This document shows positions 29,405 through 36,931 of a DNA stretch of 64,000 nt, in pieces. The notes under the pieces are model-generated. The model had not been told where the DNA came from. It made no database searches and saw only the letters and a program-made list of their open reading frames with translations. This stretch comes from Meiothermus taiwanensis DSM 14542 (GTDB lineage Bacteria > Deinococcota > Deinococci > Deinococcales > Thermaceae). The stretch lies in assembly GCA_000482765.1 (NCBI GenBank), contig AXWR01000007.1, positions 36,269 through 100,268 on the forward strand. The letters are read 5' to 3'. The position numbers were made by a program, and so were the translations under genes. How positions within the stretch are numbered: the stretch's first letter is position 1; the number at the start of each line of letters is the position of its first letter.

Positions 29405-29429
29405 TACGCTTTTTGATCGGCTTGGATCC
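29405..29429 (-). promoter_or_regulatory. Candidate ECF-sigma promoter for the ferritin-like/CHRD operon
   Basis: On the minus strand GGATC (29429-29425), 16-base spacer, CGTA (29408-29405) resembles the ECF pattern GGAAC-N16/17-CGTC/CGTA. It lies in the gap between the anti-sigma stop and the first ferritin-like gene, about 140 bases from that gene's ATG. No matching element was found before the sigma gene itself. Confidence 0.35.
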
Positions 29430-29456
29430 TTCGCGGTGAAGGGTGCAAGCGCAATA

Positions 29457-30074
29457 TTACTGCGGAAGCCCAAACAGGGTGGTGGGTTGACGGCTGCCGC
29501 CGGGGGGCTCGAGCGAGACCGCCACCGCCTGGGCCTGGGAAGGCAGCCGCAGACTTTTGAGGGGGGTGCGGAAGGTGGGAAGGGGGGTGGGCCCACCCTG
29601 GGCCAGGCCCCAGGCCTGGAAGACCTGGCCCTGCGGGGGCCAGCGATCCAGCAGCACCAGGGCTAAATTGTCTTTGCGCTGGATCACCCGTCCTACCACC
29701 TCGCCCCTGGGGCTGGCCAGGGCAACCACCCGGGTTGCCGGGTCGCGCAGCGAGAGCAGCCAGAAAGCACCCCACCCCCCGGTGTAGCCCAGCCCCAGCA
29801 GCAGCAGCAGCGCCGCAGCCCGGGCCAGCCAGCCCGCAAGCAGCAGGCGGCGGCGGGGCCGCAGGCCGGCCATAACCTTTTGCTCCAGCCCCGCGGGCAC
29901 CGGGGCCGGGGGGACGAGTTCGGCCAGATCGGCGGCGGTTTCCTGAAGGGCGCGGGCTTCCGCCCAGAGCTCGGGGTAGCGCTTCAGGGCGGCCTCGAGC
30001 CGCTCCCGCTCCGCGGGCTCCAGGGCCCCCAGGGCGTACAGCGGCAGAAGTTCACGCACTTCCTCAGGCTTCAC
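29457..30074 (-). CDS. RskA-type membrane anti-sigma factor
   Basis: 205 residues. Cytoplasmic N-terminal helical domain (VRELLPLYALGALEPAERER) of the anti-sigma-K type, without the HxxxCxxC zinc motif; one membrane helix at about 78-100 (LLLAGWLARAAALLLLLGLG); and an extracytoplasmic RskA domain containing LLDRWPPQGQVFQAWGLA. It overlaps the sigma factor gene by 11 bases, so both are made together and it should hold the sigma factor at the membrane until an outside signal triggers release (family knowledge). Confidence 0.92.
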   Translation of the reverse strand: MKPEEVRELLPLYALGALEPAERERLEAALKRYPELWAEARALQETAADLAELVPPAPVPAGLEQKVMAGLRPRRRLLLAGWLARAAALLLLLGLGYTGGWGAFWLLSLRDPATRVVALASPRGEVVGRVIQRKDNLALVLLDRWPPQGQVFQAWGLAQGGPTPLPTFRTPLKSLRLPSQAQAVAVSLEPPGGSRQPTTLFGLPQ

Positions 30075-30618
30075 GCAGCTCCTCCTTCAGGCGGGAAAGG
30101 GCCCGGCGGGCCCGGGTCTTGAGGGTGCCGAGGGGGATGTTGAGTTTGAGGGCCGCTTCCTGGTGGGCATACCCCTGGTAGAACAGCACCTCGATAACCT
30201 CCCGCTCCTCGGGCTCGAGGTGGGCCAGGGCCCTGCGAAGCCGGATGCGATCCAGGTGGTGCTCCTCGTCCAGGCCCGGGCCGGGCAGATCGAAGGCCTC
30301 GGGCTCCTCCTCGGTGGGCTCGAGGGCCTGGGGACGGGCCTCGAGGCGCCGTAGGTGATCCACCGTGGTGTGGTGGGCTATCGCTAAAAGCCAGGCCCGC
30401 GCCGAGGCCCGCCGAGGGTCAAACTCGCGGGCGTTTCTCCAGATCTTGCTAAAAACTTCCTGCACCACATCCTCTTGGCTGGCTGAGTCGAGGCCCAGAC
30501 GGCGCGCCAGGCCCAGGAAAGCCCCTGCATAGCGCCGAAAGATCTGCTGCAAGGCGGCCTCTTCTCCTCTGGCCACCAAAGCCAGCAAAGCTTCGTCTGA
30601 GAAGGCCTCGAGGCTCAT
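30064..30618 (-). CDS. ECF sigma factor (SigK-like)
   Basis: 184-residue extracytoplasmic-function sigma factor. Region 2 (IFRRYAGAFLGLARRLG, EDVVQEVFSKIWRNA, ARAWLLAIAHHTTVDHLRR) recognises the -10, and region 4 (HLEPEEREVIEVLFYQGYAH, LNIPLGTLKTRARRALSRLK) the -35; an acidic linker joins them. Partner of the overlapping RskA-like anti-sigma. The neighbouring exported ferritin-like and CHRD genes are the likely regulon. TGCTAACAT ends nine bases before its ATG, a possible housekeeping extended -10. Confidence 0.94.
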   Translation of the reverse strand: MSLEAFSDEALLALVARGEEAALQQIFRRYAGAFLGLARRLGLDSASQEDVVQEVFSKIWRNAREFDPRRASARAWLLAIAHHTTVDHLRRLEARPQALEPTEEEPEAFDLPGPGLDEEHHLDRIRLRRALAHLEPEEREVIEVLFYQGYAHQEAALKLNIPLGTLKTRARRALSRLKEELREA

Positions 30619-30689
30619 GCTCGGCCTATGTTAGCATACGTATCCGGCTCAAGTTTTGGTTTTCCCAGGGTGCACGAAGCCATCTGGCC

Positions 30690-30698
30690 TGCTATCCT
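30690..30698 (+). promoter_or_regulatory. Extended -10, leaderless promoter of trpS
   Basis: TGCTATCCT (TG-N-TATCCT) ends seven bases before the GTG start at 30706. No Shine-Dalgarno sequence and no clear -35 are present. Confidence 0.65.
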
Positions 30699-30705
30699 AT
30701 CCAGC

Positions 30706-31746
30706 GTGAAACGAGTTTTTTCCGGCTTCCAGCCCACCGGCGACCTGCACATCGGGAACTACCTGGGTGCGATGGTCAACTATATCGCCTTAGGCGAGAA
30801 GCTCGGGCAGGACGCCATTTACTGCATTGTGGACTACCACGCCCCCACCAACCCGGCGGCCTACGACAAAGACCTTCTGCGCCAGCGCACCTTCGAAGCA
30901 GCGCTGGTGAACATCGCGGCCGGGCTCGATCCCAGCAAGGTGATTCTCTTCGTGCAGTCGCACGTGCCCGAACACACCGAGCTGGCCTGGATTTTCACCA
31001 CCCAGACCCCCTACGGTGACCTGACCCGCATGACCCAGTTCAAAGACAAGGCCGCCAAGCTCGAGTCGGTGCCGGCAGGGCTTTTGATGTACCCGGTGCT
31101 GATGGCCGCCGATATTCTGCTCTACAAAGCCGATACCGTGCCGGTGGGCGACGACCAGACCCAGCACCTCGAGCTCACCCGCGAGATCGCCCGCCGCTGG
31201 AACCAGACCTATGGCGAGACCTTCCCGGAGCCAGAGATCTACCTGAACCCCCACGCCCCCCGCGTGCCCGGCATTGACGGCAAGGCCAAGATGTCCAAGA
31301 GCGTGGGCAACACCATCGGGCTCCTGGAGGACGAGGAGAGCATCTGGGCCAAAATACGCACCATGCCCGACGACCCGGCCCGCATCCGGCTCTCTGACCC
31401 CGGCGACCCCGAGCGCAGCGTGGTTTTCAAGTTTTTGCAGTACTTTGCCCCGCCCGAGCTGGTGCAGGTGCTGCGCGAGGAGTACCGCCGGCGGGGTATC
31501 GGCACCTTAGTGGTCAAGCAGCTTCTGATGCAGGAGATGATGAAAACCCTGCGGCCCATCCGCGAACGCGCCGAGGAGCTGCGGGCCCACCCCGAGCAGG
31601 TGCTGGGGGCCCTCGAGGAGGGCGCCGCCAAAGCCCGCCGCATCGCCCAGGCCACCATGGAAGAGGTGCGGGAAAAGTTCGGGCTGCTCCGGCCCAAAAG
31701 CCAGACTTCCGGAACACCCGCGCCGGTAAAAGTGGCCTCCAAGTAA
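30706..31746 (+). CDS. trpS: Tryptophanyl-tRNA synthetase
   Basis: 346-residue class I synthetase. FSGFQPTGDLHIGNYLGA has the HIGH-type signature, KAKMSKSVGNTI is the KMSKS loop, and LMYPVLMAADILLY plus VGDDQTQHLELTREIARR form the tryptophan pocket. The open frame runs upstream to 30628, but GTG 30706 is chosen because homology starts at VKRVFSGFQ and the -10 box ends seven bases before it. scpA follows three bases after the stop. Confidence 0.96.
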   Translation: MKRVFSGFQPTGDLHIGNYLGAMVNYIALGEKLGQDAIYCIVDYHAPTNPAAYDKDLLRQRTFEAALVNIAAGLDPSKVILFVQSHVPEHTELAWIFTTQTPYGDLTRMTQFKDKAAKLESVPAGLLMYPVLMAADILLYKADTVPVGDDQTQHLELTREIARRWNQTYGETFPEPEIYLNPHAPRVPGIDGKAKMSKSVGNTIGLLEDEESIWAKIRTMPDDPARIRLSDPGDPERSVVFKFLQYFAPPELVQVLREEYRRRGIGTLVVKQLLMQEMMKTLRPIRERAEELRAHPEQVLGALEEGAAKARRIAQATMEEVREKFGLLRPKSQTSGTPAPVKVASK

Positions 31747-31749
31747 ACC

Positions 31750-32424
31750 GTGATTACCCTGCGCCTCGAGCAATTTAGCGGAACACCCAGAGAGCTTTAC
31801 GAGCAGGTACGCAAGGGCAGGATTGCCGCCAAAGACCTGCCGGTGCTGGCCCTCACCGAGCAGGCCCTGGCCCAGGTGCAGGCCCTGGGGCTTGCCGAGC
31901 GCAGCGAGCTGCTGCCCATCCTGGCCGAGCTGGTGCTCTTCAAGCTGCGGGCCTTCGCCAGGCGGCCCGAGGTTGTGCCGGCCGAGGATGAAGATTACCT
32001 CGAGGAGAGCGATCCGGCTTTCCTCGAGACCCTGGTGGCCCTGGAAGAGGCCATCGCCTTCCTCGAGCAGCGCTCCCGCGAGCGGGCCCGGGTGCTGCCG
32101 GTGCCACCGCCCCCGCTCCCCAAGGACCGTCGCCTGCGCCCCATGCCCCTGCAACTGCTGGTGCGGGCGGTCGAACCCTTCGCGCGGCGGGCTGAGCTGC
32201 ACCTCGAGCCCGAGACTTTCGGGCTTAAGGAGGCCTGGGATCGTATCAAGGGCTTTTTGTGGGGCCTGCGCCGGGCCCTGTTTGGACAGTTGCCGCTTCG
32301 CGGCTGGAAGGAGCAGACCGTGGCCTTTGCCGCCCTTCTGGAAGCCAAAAAGCAGGGCCAGGTGGAGCTACACCAGCAGGAGAATTTCGGGGCGCTCGAG
32401 GTCGAACTCAAGGCCGATCACTAG
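31750..32424 (+). CDS. scpA: ScpA-like segregation/condensation protein (kleisin)
   Basis: 224 residues starting GTG 31750. The N terminus ITLRLEQFSGTPRELYEQVR and GRIAAKDLPVLALTEQALAQ matches the kleisin ScpA N-terminal helical domain; the middle is Glu- and Pro-rich (RVLPVPPPPLPKDR), and the C terminus (RGWKEQTVAFAALLEAKKQGQVELHQQ) matches the winged helix that binds the SMC head. It would bridge the SMC dimer in chromosome compaction; scpB is not in the window. It directly follows trpS. Confidence 0.82.
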   Translation: MITLRLEQFSGTPRELYEQVRKGRIAAKDLPVLALTEQALAQVQALGLAERSELLPILAELVLFKLRAFARRPEVVPAEDEDYLEESDPAFLETLVALEEAIAFLEQRSRERARVLPVPPPPLPKDRRLRPMPLQLLVRAVEPFARRAELHLEPETFGLKEAWDRIKGFLWGLRRALFGQLPLRGWKEQTVAFAALLEAKKQGQVELHQQENFGALEVELKADH

Positions 32425-32443
32425 CCAATGGCTGCCCAATCCA

Positions 32444-32671
32444 TCATTTGGGAATCGGCACATCGGCCTGGAGCTTCATTTTGTCGTCCATGGTTTCGAC
32501 GTGGATTTCCAGGTTCTCCTCATCGGGGAAATACCGCTTCAGCACGGCCAGCAGGTCTTGCTTGAGCTGCTCCACCATGCCCGGGCTCAGGTGGGCCCGG
32601 TCGTAGGCCAGCACCACCTTGAGGCGTTCTTTCAGGGTGTCTTTGCTTTTGCGCTGCCAGGGCCACATCAT
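32444..32671 (-). CDS. minE: Cell division topological factor MinE
   Basis: 75-residue protein (KDTLKERLKVVLAYDRAHLS is the MinD-activating helix; the rest is the dimerising topological domain). It stimulates MinD ATPase and makes the pole-to-pole oscillation. ATG 32671 overlaps the minD stop (ATGA). Slightly shorter than the 88-residue E. coli protein, as usual outside proteobacteria. Confidence 0.93.
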   Translation of the reverse strand: MMWPWQRKSKDTLKERLKVVLAYDRAHLSPGMVEQLKQDLLAVLKRYFPDEENLEIHVETMDDKMKLQADVPIPK

Positions 32672-33471
32672 CTACCCCCAAACAGCCGCCGCAGGGTGCC
32701 CAGAAAACCCGGTGCATCGTTCAGGGAGGCAAAGGGTACGTCCTCACCCCGCACCCGCTGAGCAATCTCGACAAAGGCCCTGGCCGCCCCGCTGCCGTTC
32801 TTGAGCACCAAAGGCTCCCCCTGGTTGGAGGAGATGAGCACCCCTTCGTCCTCGGGCACGATGCCGATGGGCTTGATGCCCAGGATCTCCACCACATCCT
32901 CCACCGAGAGCATGTCGCCGCGCTGCACCATCTTGGGGCGCAGGCGGTTGATCACCAGGAAGTTCTCGCGGATCTCGCGGGCCTCCAGCATCCCGATAAT
33001 CCGGTCAGCGTCGCGCACGCTCGAGACCTCCGGGTTCACCACCACCAAAGCCCCCTCGGCAGGAGTAGCAGCAGTCTGGAAGCCTTTCTCGATACCGGCA
33101 GGTGAGTCGATGAGCACCCGGTCGAAGCCCTCCTCTTCCAGCAAGGCCCGCACAATCTGGCGGAACTTCTCGGGGTCGAGCGCCTCCTTGTCCCGGGTTT
33201 GCGAGGCCGCCAGCAGGGCCAGCCCCTCGATGCGCTTGTCACGGATAAGGGCCTGCCGCAGTTTGCACTTGCCCTCGATCACATCGATCAGGTCGTAGAC
33301 CACCCGGCCCTCGAGGCCCATCACCACATCCAGGTTGCGCAGCCCCACATCCACATCCACCACCGCCACCTTCTCGCCCAGGCGGGCCAGTGCAGCGCCC
33401 ACGTTGGCCGTGGTGGTGGTCTTCCCTACCCCACCTTTCCCCGATGTCACCACAATTGCACGGGCATTCAC
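32668..33471 (-). CDS. minD: Septum-site ATPase MinD
   Basis: 267-residue deviant-Walker ATPase (IVVTSGKGGVGKTTTTANVG; switch motifs VDVDVGLRNLDVVMG and LIDSPAGIEKG). The C terminus FLGTLRRLFGGR is an amphipathic membrane-targeting helix. GTG 33471 is chosen as start (GGAGG seven bases upstream, homology from NARAIVV); TTG 33477 is too close to the ribosome site. minE is coupled downstream; minC is not adjacent. Confidence 0.96.
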   Translation of the reverse strand: MNARAIVVTSGKGGVGKTTTTANVGAALARLGEKVAVVDVDVGLRNLDVVMGLEGRVVYDLIDVIEGKCKLRQALIRDKRIEGLALLAASQTRDKEALDPEKFRQIVRALLEEEGFDRVLIDSPAGIEKGFQTAATPAEGALVVVNPEVSSVRDADRIIGMLEAREIRENFLVINRLRPKMVQRGDMLSVEDVVEILGIKPIGIVPEDEGVLISSNQGEPLVLKNGSGAARAFVEIAQRVRGEDVPFASLNDAPGFLGTLRRLFGGR

Positions 33472-33523
33472 GCTCAATCCTCCAGAGATTCAAGCCAGGC
33501 TGGCTTGGGTAAAAGCTCGCTTT

Positions 33524-33553
33524 AGTATACGGTCAACCAGGACGATGTGTCAG
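33524..33553 (-). promoter_or_regulatory. Promoter of minDE
   Basis: On the minus strand CTGACA (33553-33548), 18-base spacer, TATACT (33529-33524), about 50 bases upstream of the minD GTG. Confidence 0.7.
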
Positions 33554-33618
33554 GCACAGGTCAGGGCAGGCCTCCGCCCAGCCGGATCGCTGGGACTGAA
33601 TGGGGCCTCAGGAAGGTT

Positions 33619-33624
33619 TACAAT
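33619..33624 (+). promoter_or_regulatory. -10 box of leaderless small membrane protein gene
   Basis: TACAAT ends six bases before ATG 33631; no ribosome site is present. The -35 area (ACTGAA) is weak. Confidence 0.55.
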
Positions 33625-33630
33625 CAGGGT

Positions 33631-33795
33631 ATGCACGACCCTAAAAACCAAGATGCACCTCAAGGGGAGATCAAACCCGACTGGAAGGATTTTATAGCCC
33701 TGGTCATTGCGGCTTACTCCATCCTGCTGCCCCCACTCCTCCTGATTTTCGGCGCCGCCGCGCTGGTATTGCTGCTGCTGTATGTGGTCTTCTAA
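33631..33795 (+). CDS. Small membrane protein of unknown function
   Basis: 54 residues. A polar N-terminal half (MHDPKNQDAPQGEIKPDWKD) is followed by hydrophobic stretches (FIALVIAAYSILLPPLLL and ALVLLLLYVVF) that would form one or two membrane helices separated by a Pro pair. No family is recognised. The start is supported by a TACAAT box ending six bases upstream; the longer open frame from 33547 is not needed. It stands alone between minD (divergent) and the mutase gene. Confidence 0.6.
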   Translation: MHDPKNQDAPQGEIKPDWKDFIALVIAAYSILLPPLLLIFGAAALVLLLLYVVF

Positions 33796-33871
33796 GCCAG
33801 GTCAGCAACGCTAAACCTTGGCAGCCTCTTGCAAACCCCACACAAGGGCCAAGTTGTTGAAAGGAGAACCC

Positions 33872-35428
33872 ATGCCCGCCACAGTTGAATACCTGTTCGA
33901 ATCGCTCCCCGAGGGCTACAGGGAACGCCTGGGCCGCCCTGGGGAGTACCCCTTCACGCGGGGGGTCTACCCCCGGATGTACACCGACCGCCCCTGGACC
34001 ATGCGGCAGTACGCCGGTTTTAGCAGCGCCGAGGAGTCCAACGCCCGCTACCGCTACCTGCTTTCGCAGGGCCAGACCGGGCTCTCGGTGGCCTTCGACC
34101 TACCCACCCAGCTCGGCCTGGACCCCGACCACCCCCTGAGCGTGGGCGAGGTGGGCAAGGTGGGGGTCTCGATCGCCTGCCTCGAGGACATGCGCACCCT
34201 GCTGGACAGCATCCCGTTGGACAAGGTCACCACCAGCATGACCATCAACGCCCCCGCCAACATGCTGCTGGCCCTGTACCTGCTGGTGGCGGAGGAGCAG
34301 GGCGTGAGCTGGGATAAGCTGGGCGGCACCATCCAGAACGACATCCTGAAGGAGTACATCGCCCGCGGCACCTACATCTTTCCCCCCGGCTCCTCCATGC
34401 GCCTTATCACCGATGTGTTTGCTTTCTGCAGCGAGAAGGTGCCCAAGTGGAACACCATCAGCATCTCGGGGTATCACATCCGCGAAGCCGGCTCCACCGC
34501 CGCGCAGGAAATTGCCTTTACGCTCGCCAACGGCAAGGCCTATGTGCAGGCGGCCATAGAGGCCGGACTGGATGTGGATGCCTTTGCGCCCCGGCTTTCG
34601 TTCTTCTTTGCTTCGCATAACGACATCCTCGAGGAGGCCGCCAAGTTCCGCGCAGCCCGGCGCATGTGGGCCCGCATCATGCGCCATGAGTTCAAGGCCC
34701 AAGACCCCAAAAGCTGGACGCTGCGCTTCCACACCCAGACCGGCGGCTCCACCCTCACCGCCCAGGAACCCCTGAACAACGTGGTGCGCACCGCTTACCA
34801 GGCCCTGGCAGCGGTGCTGGGCGGCACCCAGAGCCTGCACACCAACGCCTACGACGAGGCGCTGGGCCTGCCCACCGAAAAAAGCGCCCTGCTGGCCCTG
34901 CGCACCCAGCAGATTCTGGCCTACGAGTCGGGCATCACCCGGGCGGTAGACCCCTTGGGGGGTAGCTTTTACGTGGAGCACCTGACCGATGCGCTCGAGG
35001 CCCAGGCGCAGGCCTACCTCGATCAGATTGCCAAGCTGGGGGGTGCGGTGGCAGCGGTCGAGGCCGGTTTCTTCCAGCGGGAAATCGAGGAAGCGGCCTG
35101 GGAATTCCAGCGCCAGGTGGAAAGCGGCCAGCGGATTATCGTGGGGGTCAACCGCTTCAACAACCCCGACTCCCCCCTCAACGAGCACACCCCGGTGCAA
35201 AAAATCAGCGATGCCCTGGCCAACCGCCGCAAGGCCCAGATTCAGGCCTTCCGGGCAGGGCGCGACGGCCAGGCCACTGCCAATGCCCTCGAGGCCCTGC
35301 GAAAAGCCGCCCGGGGTTCGGAGAATCTGATGCCCTATATCCTCGAGGCCTTCCGGCGCCGGGCCACCCTGGGCGAGATCTGCGGCGTGCTGCGCGAGGA
35401 ATGGGGCGAGTACCAGCCCTCTTACTAG
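33872..35428 (+). CDS. mcmA1: Methylmalonyl-CoA mutase, large (N-terminal) subunit
   Basis: 518-residue substrate-binding TIM barrel of the B12-dependent mutase that interconverts methylmalonyl-CoA and succinyl-CoA. Family blocks are [77 protein letters not shown] and [15 protein letters not shown]. The C-terminal B12-binding domain (DxHxxG) is absent and the length fits the archaeal/Thermus split form, so a separate small subunit gene must lie elsewhere. ATG 33872 has an AAGGAG site. The cobalamin genes at the window start fit this requirement. Confidence 0.95.
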   Translation: MPATVEYLFESLPEGYRERLGRPGEYPFTRGVYPRMYTDRPWTMRQYAGFSSAEESNARYRYLLSQGQTGLSVAFDLPTQLGLDPDHPLSVGEVGKVGVSIACLEDMRTLLDSIPLDKVTTSMTINAPANMLLALYLLVAEEQGVSWDKLGGTIQNDILKEYIARGTYIFPPGSSMRLITDVFAFCSEKVPKWNTISISGYHIREAGSTAAQEIAFTLANGKAYVQAAIEAGLDVDAFAPRLSFFFASHNDILEEAAKFRAARRMWARIMRHEFKAQDPKSWTLRFHTQTGGSTLTAQEPLNNVVRTAYQALAAVLGGTQSLHTNAYDEALGLPTEKSALLALRTQQILAYESGITRAVDPLGGSFYVEHLTDALEAQAQAYLDQIAKLGGAVAAVEAGFFQREIEEAAWEFQRQVESGQRIIVGVNRFNNPDSPLNEHTPVQKISDALANRRKAQIQAFRAGRDGQATANALEALRKAARGSENLMPYILEAFRRRATLGEICGVLREEWGEYQPSY

Positions 35429-35431
35429 TTT

Positions 35432-35662
35432 CTTTCAATCCTCGGGCTCTCACCCGAGCGTAACGAAAGTCGCCAGGCCAGTTACCTGAATGCCCAGCGG
35501 GTTGGCTTTCTGCGCTTCAAGCGGAAAAAAAACTGACCTCGGCCTCCTGGCAAGCCGGGCGCCCTGCACCGGGGTATCAGGAGTCCAGGCCCACCCCGGT
35601 GGGTTGACCCCAGTATAGCACACTGGTTTCAATCCTCACTCGGGCTCTCACCCGAGCACAAC
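35432..35662 (-). CRISPR. Relic CRISPR array: two repeats flanking 161 bases
   Basis: Repeat A, 35626-35662 (37 bases), reads on the minus strand from GTTGTG through the palindrome CTCGGG-TGAGAG-CCCGAG and ends TGAGGATTGAAAC, the ATTGAAAC end typical of CRISPR repeats. Repeat B, 35432-35464, is the same sequence with TGAG deleted and four or so changes (ends GATTGAAAG). In minus orientation the intact copy comes first and the decayed one last, the normal pattern of leader-proximal and terminal repeats. The 161 bases between are too long for one spacer and contain no recognisable third repeat. No cas gene is in the window. Confidence 0.6.
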
Positions 35663-35698
35663 AATCTCACTTTGGCACTCGTCCTAGAGGGGTTTCAA

Positions 35699-35733
35699 GA
35701 GGCCTTTTTTGCGCAACTCCCCAAAAAGGCCTC
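35699..35733. other. Strong hairpin in the gene-free region
   Basis: GAGGCCTTTTT (35699-35709) pairs with AAAAAGGCCTC (35723-35733), 11 bp with a 13-base loop. The A/T-rich inner part of the stem makes it look like a terminator for the incoming mutase transcript or a guard before the repeat region; no separate U-tract follows. Confidence 0.45.
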
Positions 35734-35975
35734 CGACGCAGGGTGAGAGAGGGTAGGGGAAAATCGAGTTTTCGACGTCCTCTAGCCGGTTTATCGGTTT
35801 GCGCGAACCCCCTGGGTTTTGCCACCTGCTTGGGGTTCACACAAAAGTAACTCATGCTACAAACTGGTAGGATAAACGGGTAGCATATATCCCAACTCGG
35901 GTACAATACGCAGCGTATACGATAGAAGCCTGCCCTCATACCCGAGGATCTTCCCATCGAGCCTAATACCTAATA

Positions 35976-36428
35976 ATGGTAAGGATGACCTGGCCGAAAC
36001 TTTGCTGGATACTAGGAGGGGCTCTTGCGCTGGCAGCCCTTGGGGTCGGCAGCGGCCTGTGGGTACAAAGCCGCCAGGCAGCACAGGCCCGGCCCCCCGC
36101 CCCCTACCGTACCTACACCGCCACCGGACAGGTCGTGAACCTAAAAGCCCTGGGAAACGAGGGTTGCATGGTGCAGGTTAGGCTGCACCAGTGGGTGTCC
36201 TTGAGCGATGGCTTTACCCTGGCCGAGATGCCGCAGCGGGGCCAGCTCTACACCCTTGGCGCTACCCCTGAGCAGTGCCTGACCCTCGAGGTTGCGCTGG
36301 CCTCGTCAGGTGAGCGTGAAGACCCGGAAAGCCCCCGCCACATCTACTACCAGGCCGGGCAGGGGCCGGGTGGCGAGTGGCGCATGCTGGGCAGTCCCTC
36401 GGCCCCCCGGGGCTGCGGGGGTTTGTAG
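35976..36428 (+). CDS. Hypothetical membrane-anchored protein
   Basis: 150 residues. One N-terminal helix (WILGGALALAALGVGSGLWV) would anchor or export it; the rest is a small domain with three cysteines (GNEGCMVQV, TPEQCLTLEV, APRGCGGL). No family recognised. Start uncertain between ATG 35976 and ATG 35985; neither has a clear ribosome site. Its stop is two bases from the end of the convergent acetyltransferase gene. Codon use is like its neighbours, which supports a real gene. Confidence 0.6.
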   Translation: MVRMTWPKLCWILGGALALAALGVGSGLWVQSRQAAQARPPAPYRTYTATGQVVNLKALGNEGCMVQVRLHQWVSLSDGFTLAEMPQRGQLYTLGATPEQCLTLEVALASSGEREDPESPRHIYYQAGQGPGGEWRMLGSPSAPRGCGGL

Positions 36429-36430
36429 AG

Positions 36431-36931
36431 CTAGAGCCTTAACTCGTAGAGCGCCACGTGCAGGGGGTAGCCCATGCGAATCACCCGCTTCTCCCCCACG
36501 CACACAAAACCCAGGCCCTCGTAGAAGCTGCGCAGTTTGGGGCGGTTGAAGTCGGTGTCCAGGCGCAGAAAGGCCAGACCTTCGGCCCTGGCCCGCTCCT
36601 GGGCCCAGGCCAGCATGGCGGCGGCCACCCCCTGCCCCGCCACCGCCCGCCGCACCGCCACCTTGTGCACAAAAGCCGAGGTTCCCGTCGGAATCTCAGG
36701 CCAGAAGAGGGGGTCGGCGTGCTGGTAGATGAGGGTGCCCACCGCCTGCCCCTGCCAGTAGGCCAGGAACAGCTCGCCCTGCTGGGCCACCGGGCGGAGT
36801 ATCTCGGGGGTGAGATCCTCGAGGTGCCAGAGCGTCTCGCCCCGCGCCATCAGCCAGCGGGCGGCTTCGCTGAGGATATCGGAAGCAACCCCAGCTTCCT
36901 CCACCGAGGCGGGCCGCACCTCCACCCTCAA
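36431..36931 (-). CDS. GNAT-family N-acetyltransferase
   Basis: 166 residues with the GNAT acetyl-CoA motif VHKVAVRRAVAGQGVAAAML (about 90-110) and the C-terminal RLDTDFNRPKLRSFYEGLGF block. TTG 36931 is taken as start because it forms a TTGA overlap with the stop of the permease gene upstream; GTG at 36925 or 36919 are alternatives. Last gene of the peptide-transporter operon; it may acetylate a transported or toxic amine (inference). Substrate unknown. Confidence 0.85.
   Translation of the reverse strand: MRVEVRPASVEEAGVASDILSEAARWLMARGETLWHLEDLTPEILRPVAQQGELFLAYWQGQAVGTLIYQHADPLFWPEIPTGTSAFVHKVAVRRAVAGQGVAAAMLAWAQERARAEGLAFLRLDTDFNRPKLRSFYEGLGFVCVGEKRVIRMGYPLHVALYELRL

Larger units (their letters stand above)
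35429..35975. other. 547-base gene-free stretch with CRISPR-type repeats and a hairpin
   Basis: No credible gene is seen; the 96-codon minus-strand frame at 35667-35957 has no family features. It holds two CRISPR-type repeats at 35432-35464 and 35626-35662, an extended -10 on the minus strand (TGCTATACT, 35623-35615) beside the second repeat, a strong hairpin at 35699-35733, and an AT-richer part (35840-35975) before the next gene that includes TACAAT (35902-35907). Confidence 0.7.

Noticed and set aside
35693..35700. GTTTCAAG as a third CRISPR repeat
   Set aside because: Only the first seven bases match; the palindrome and the other end are missing.
35667..35957. 96-codon minus-strand frame in the gene-free region
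   Set aside because: No family features, unlike codon use of neighbours, and it covers the hairpin and possible CRISPR leader.
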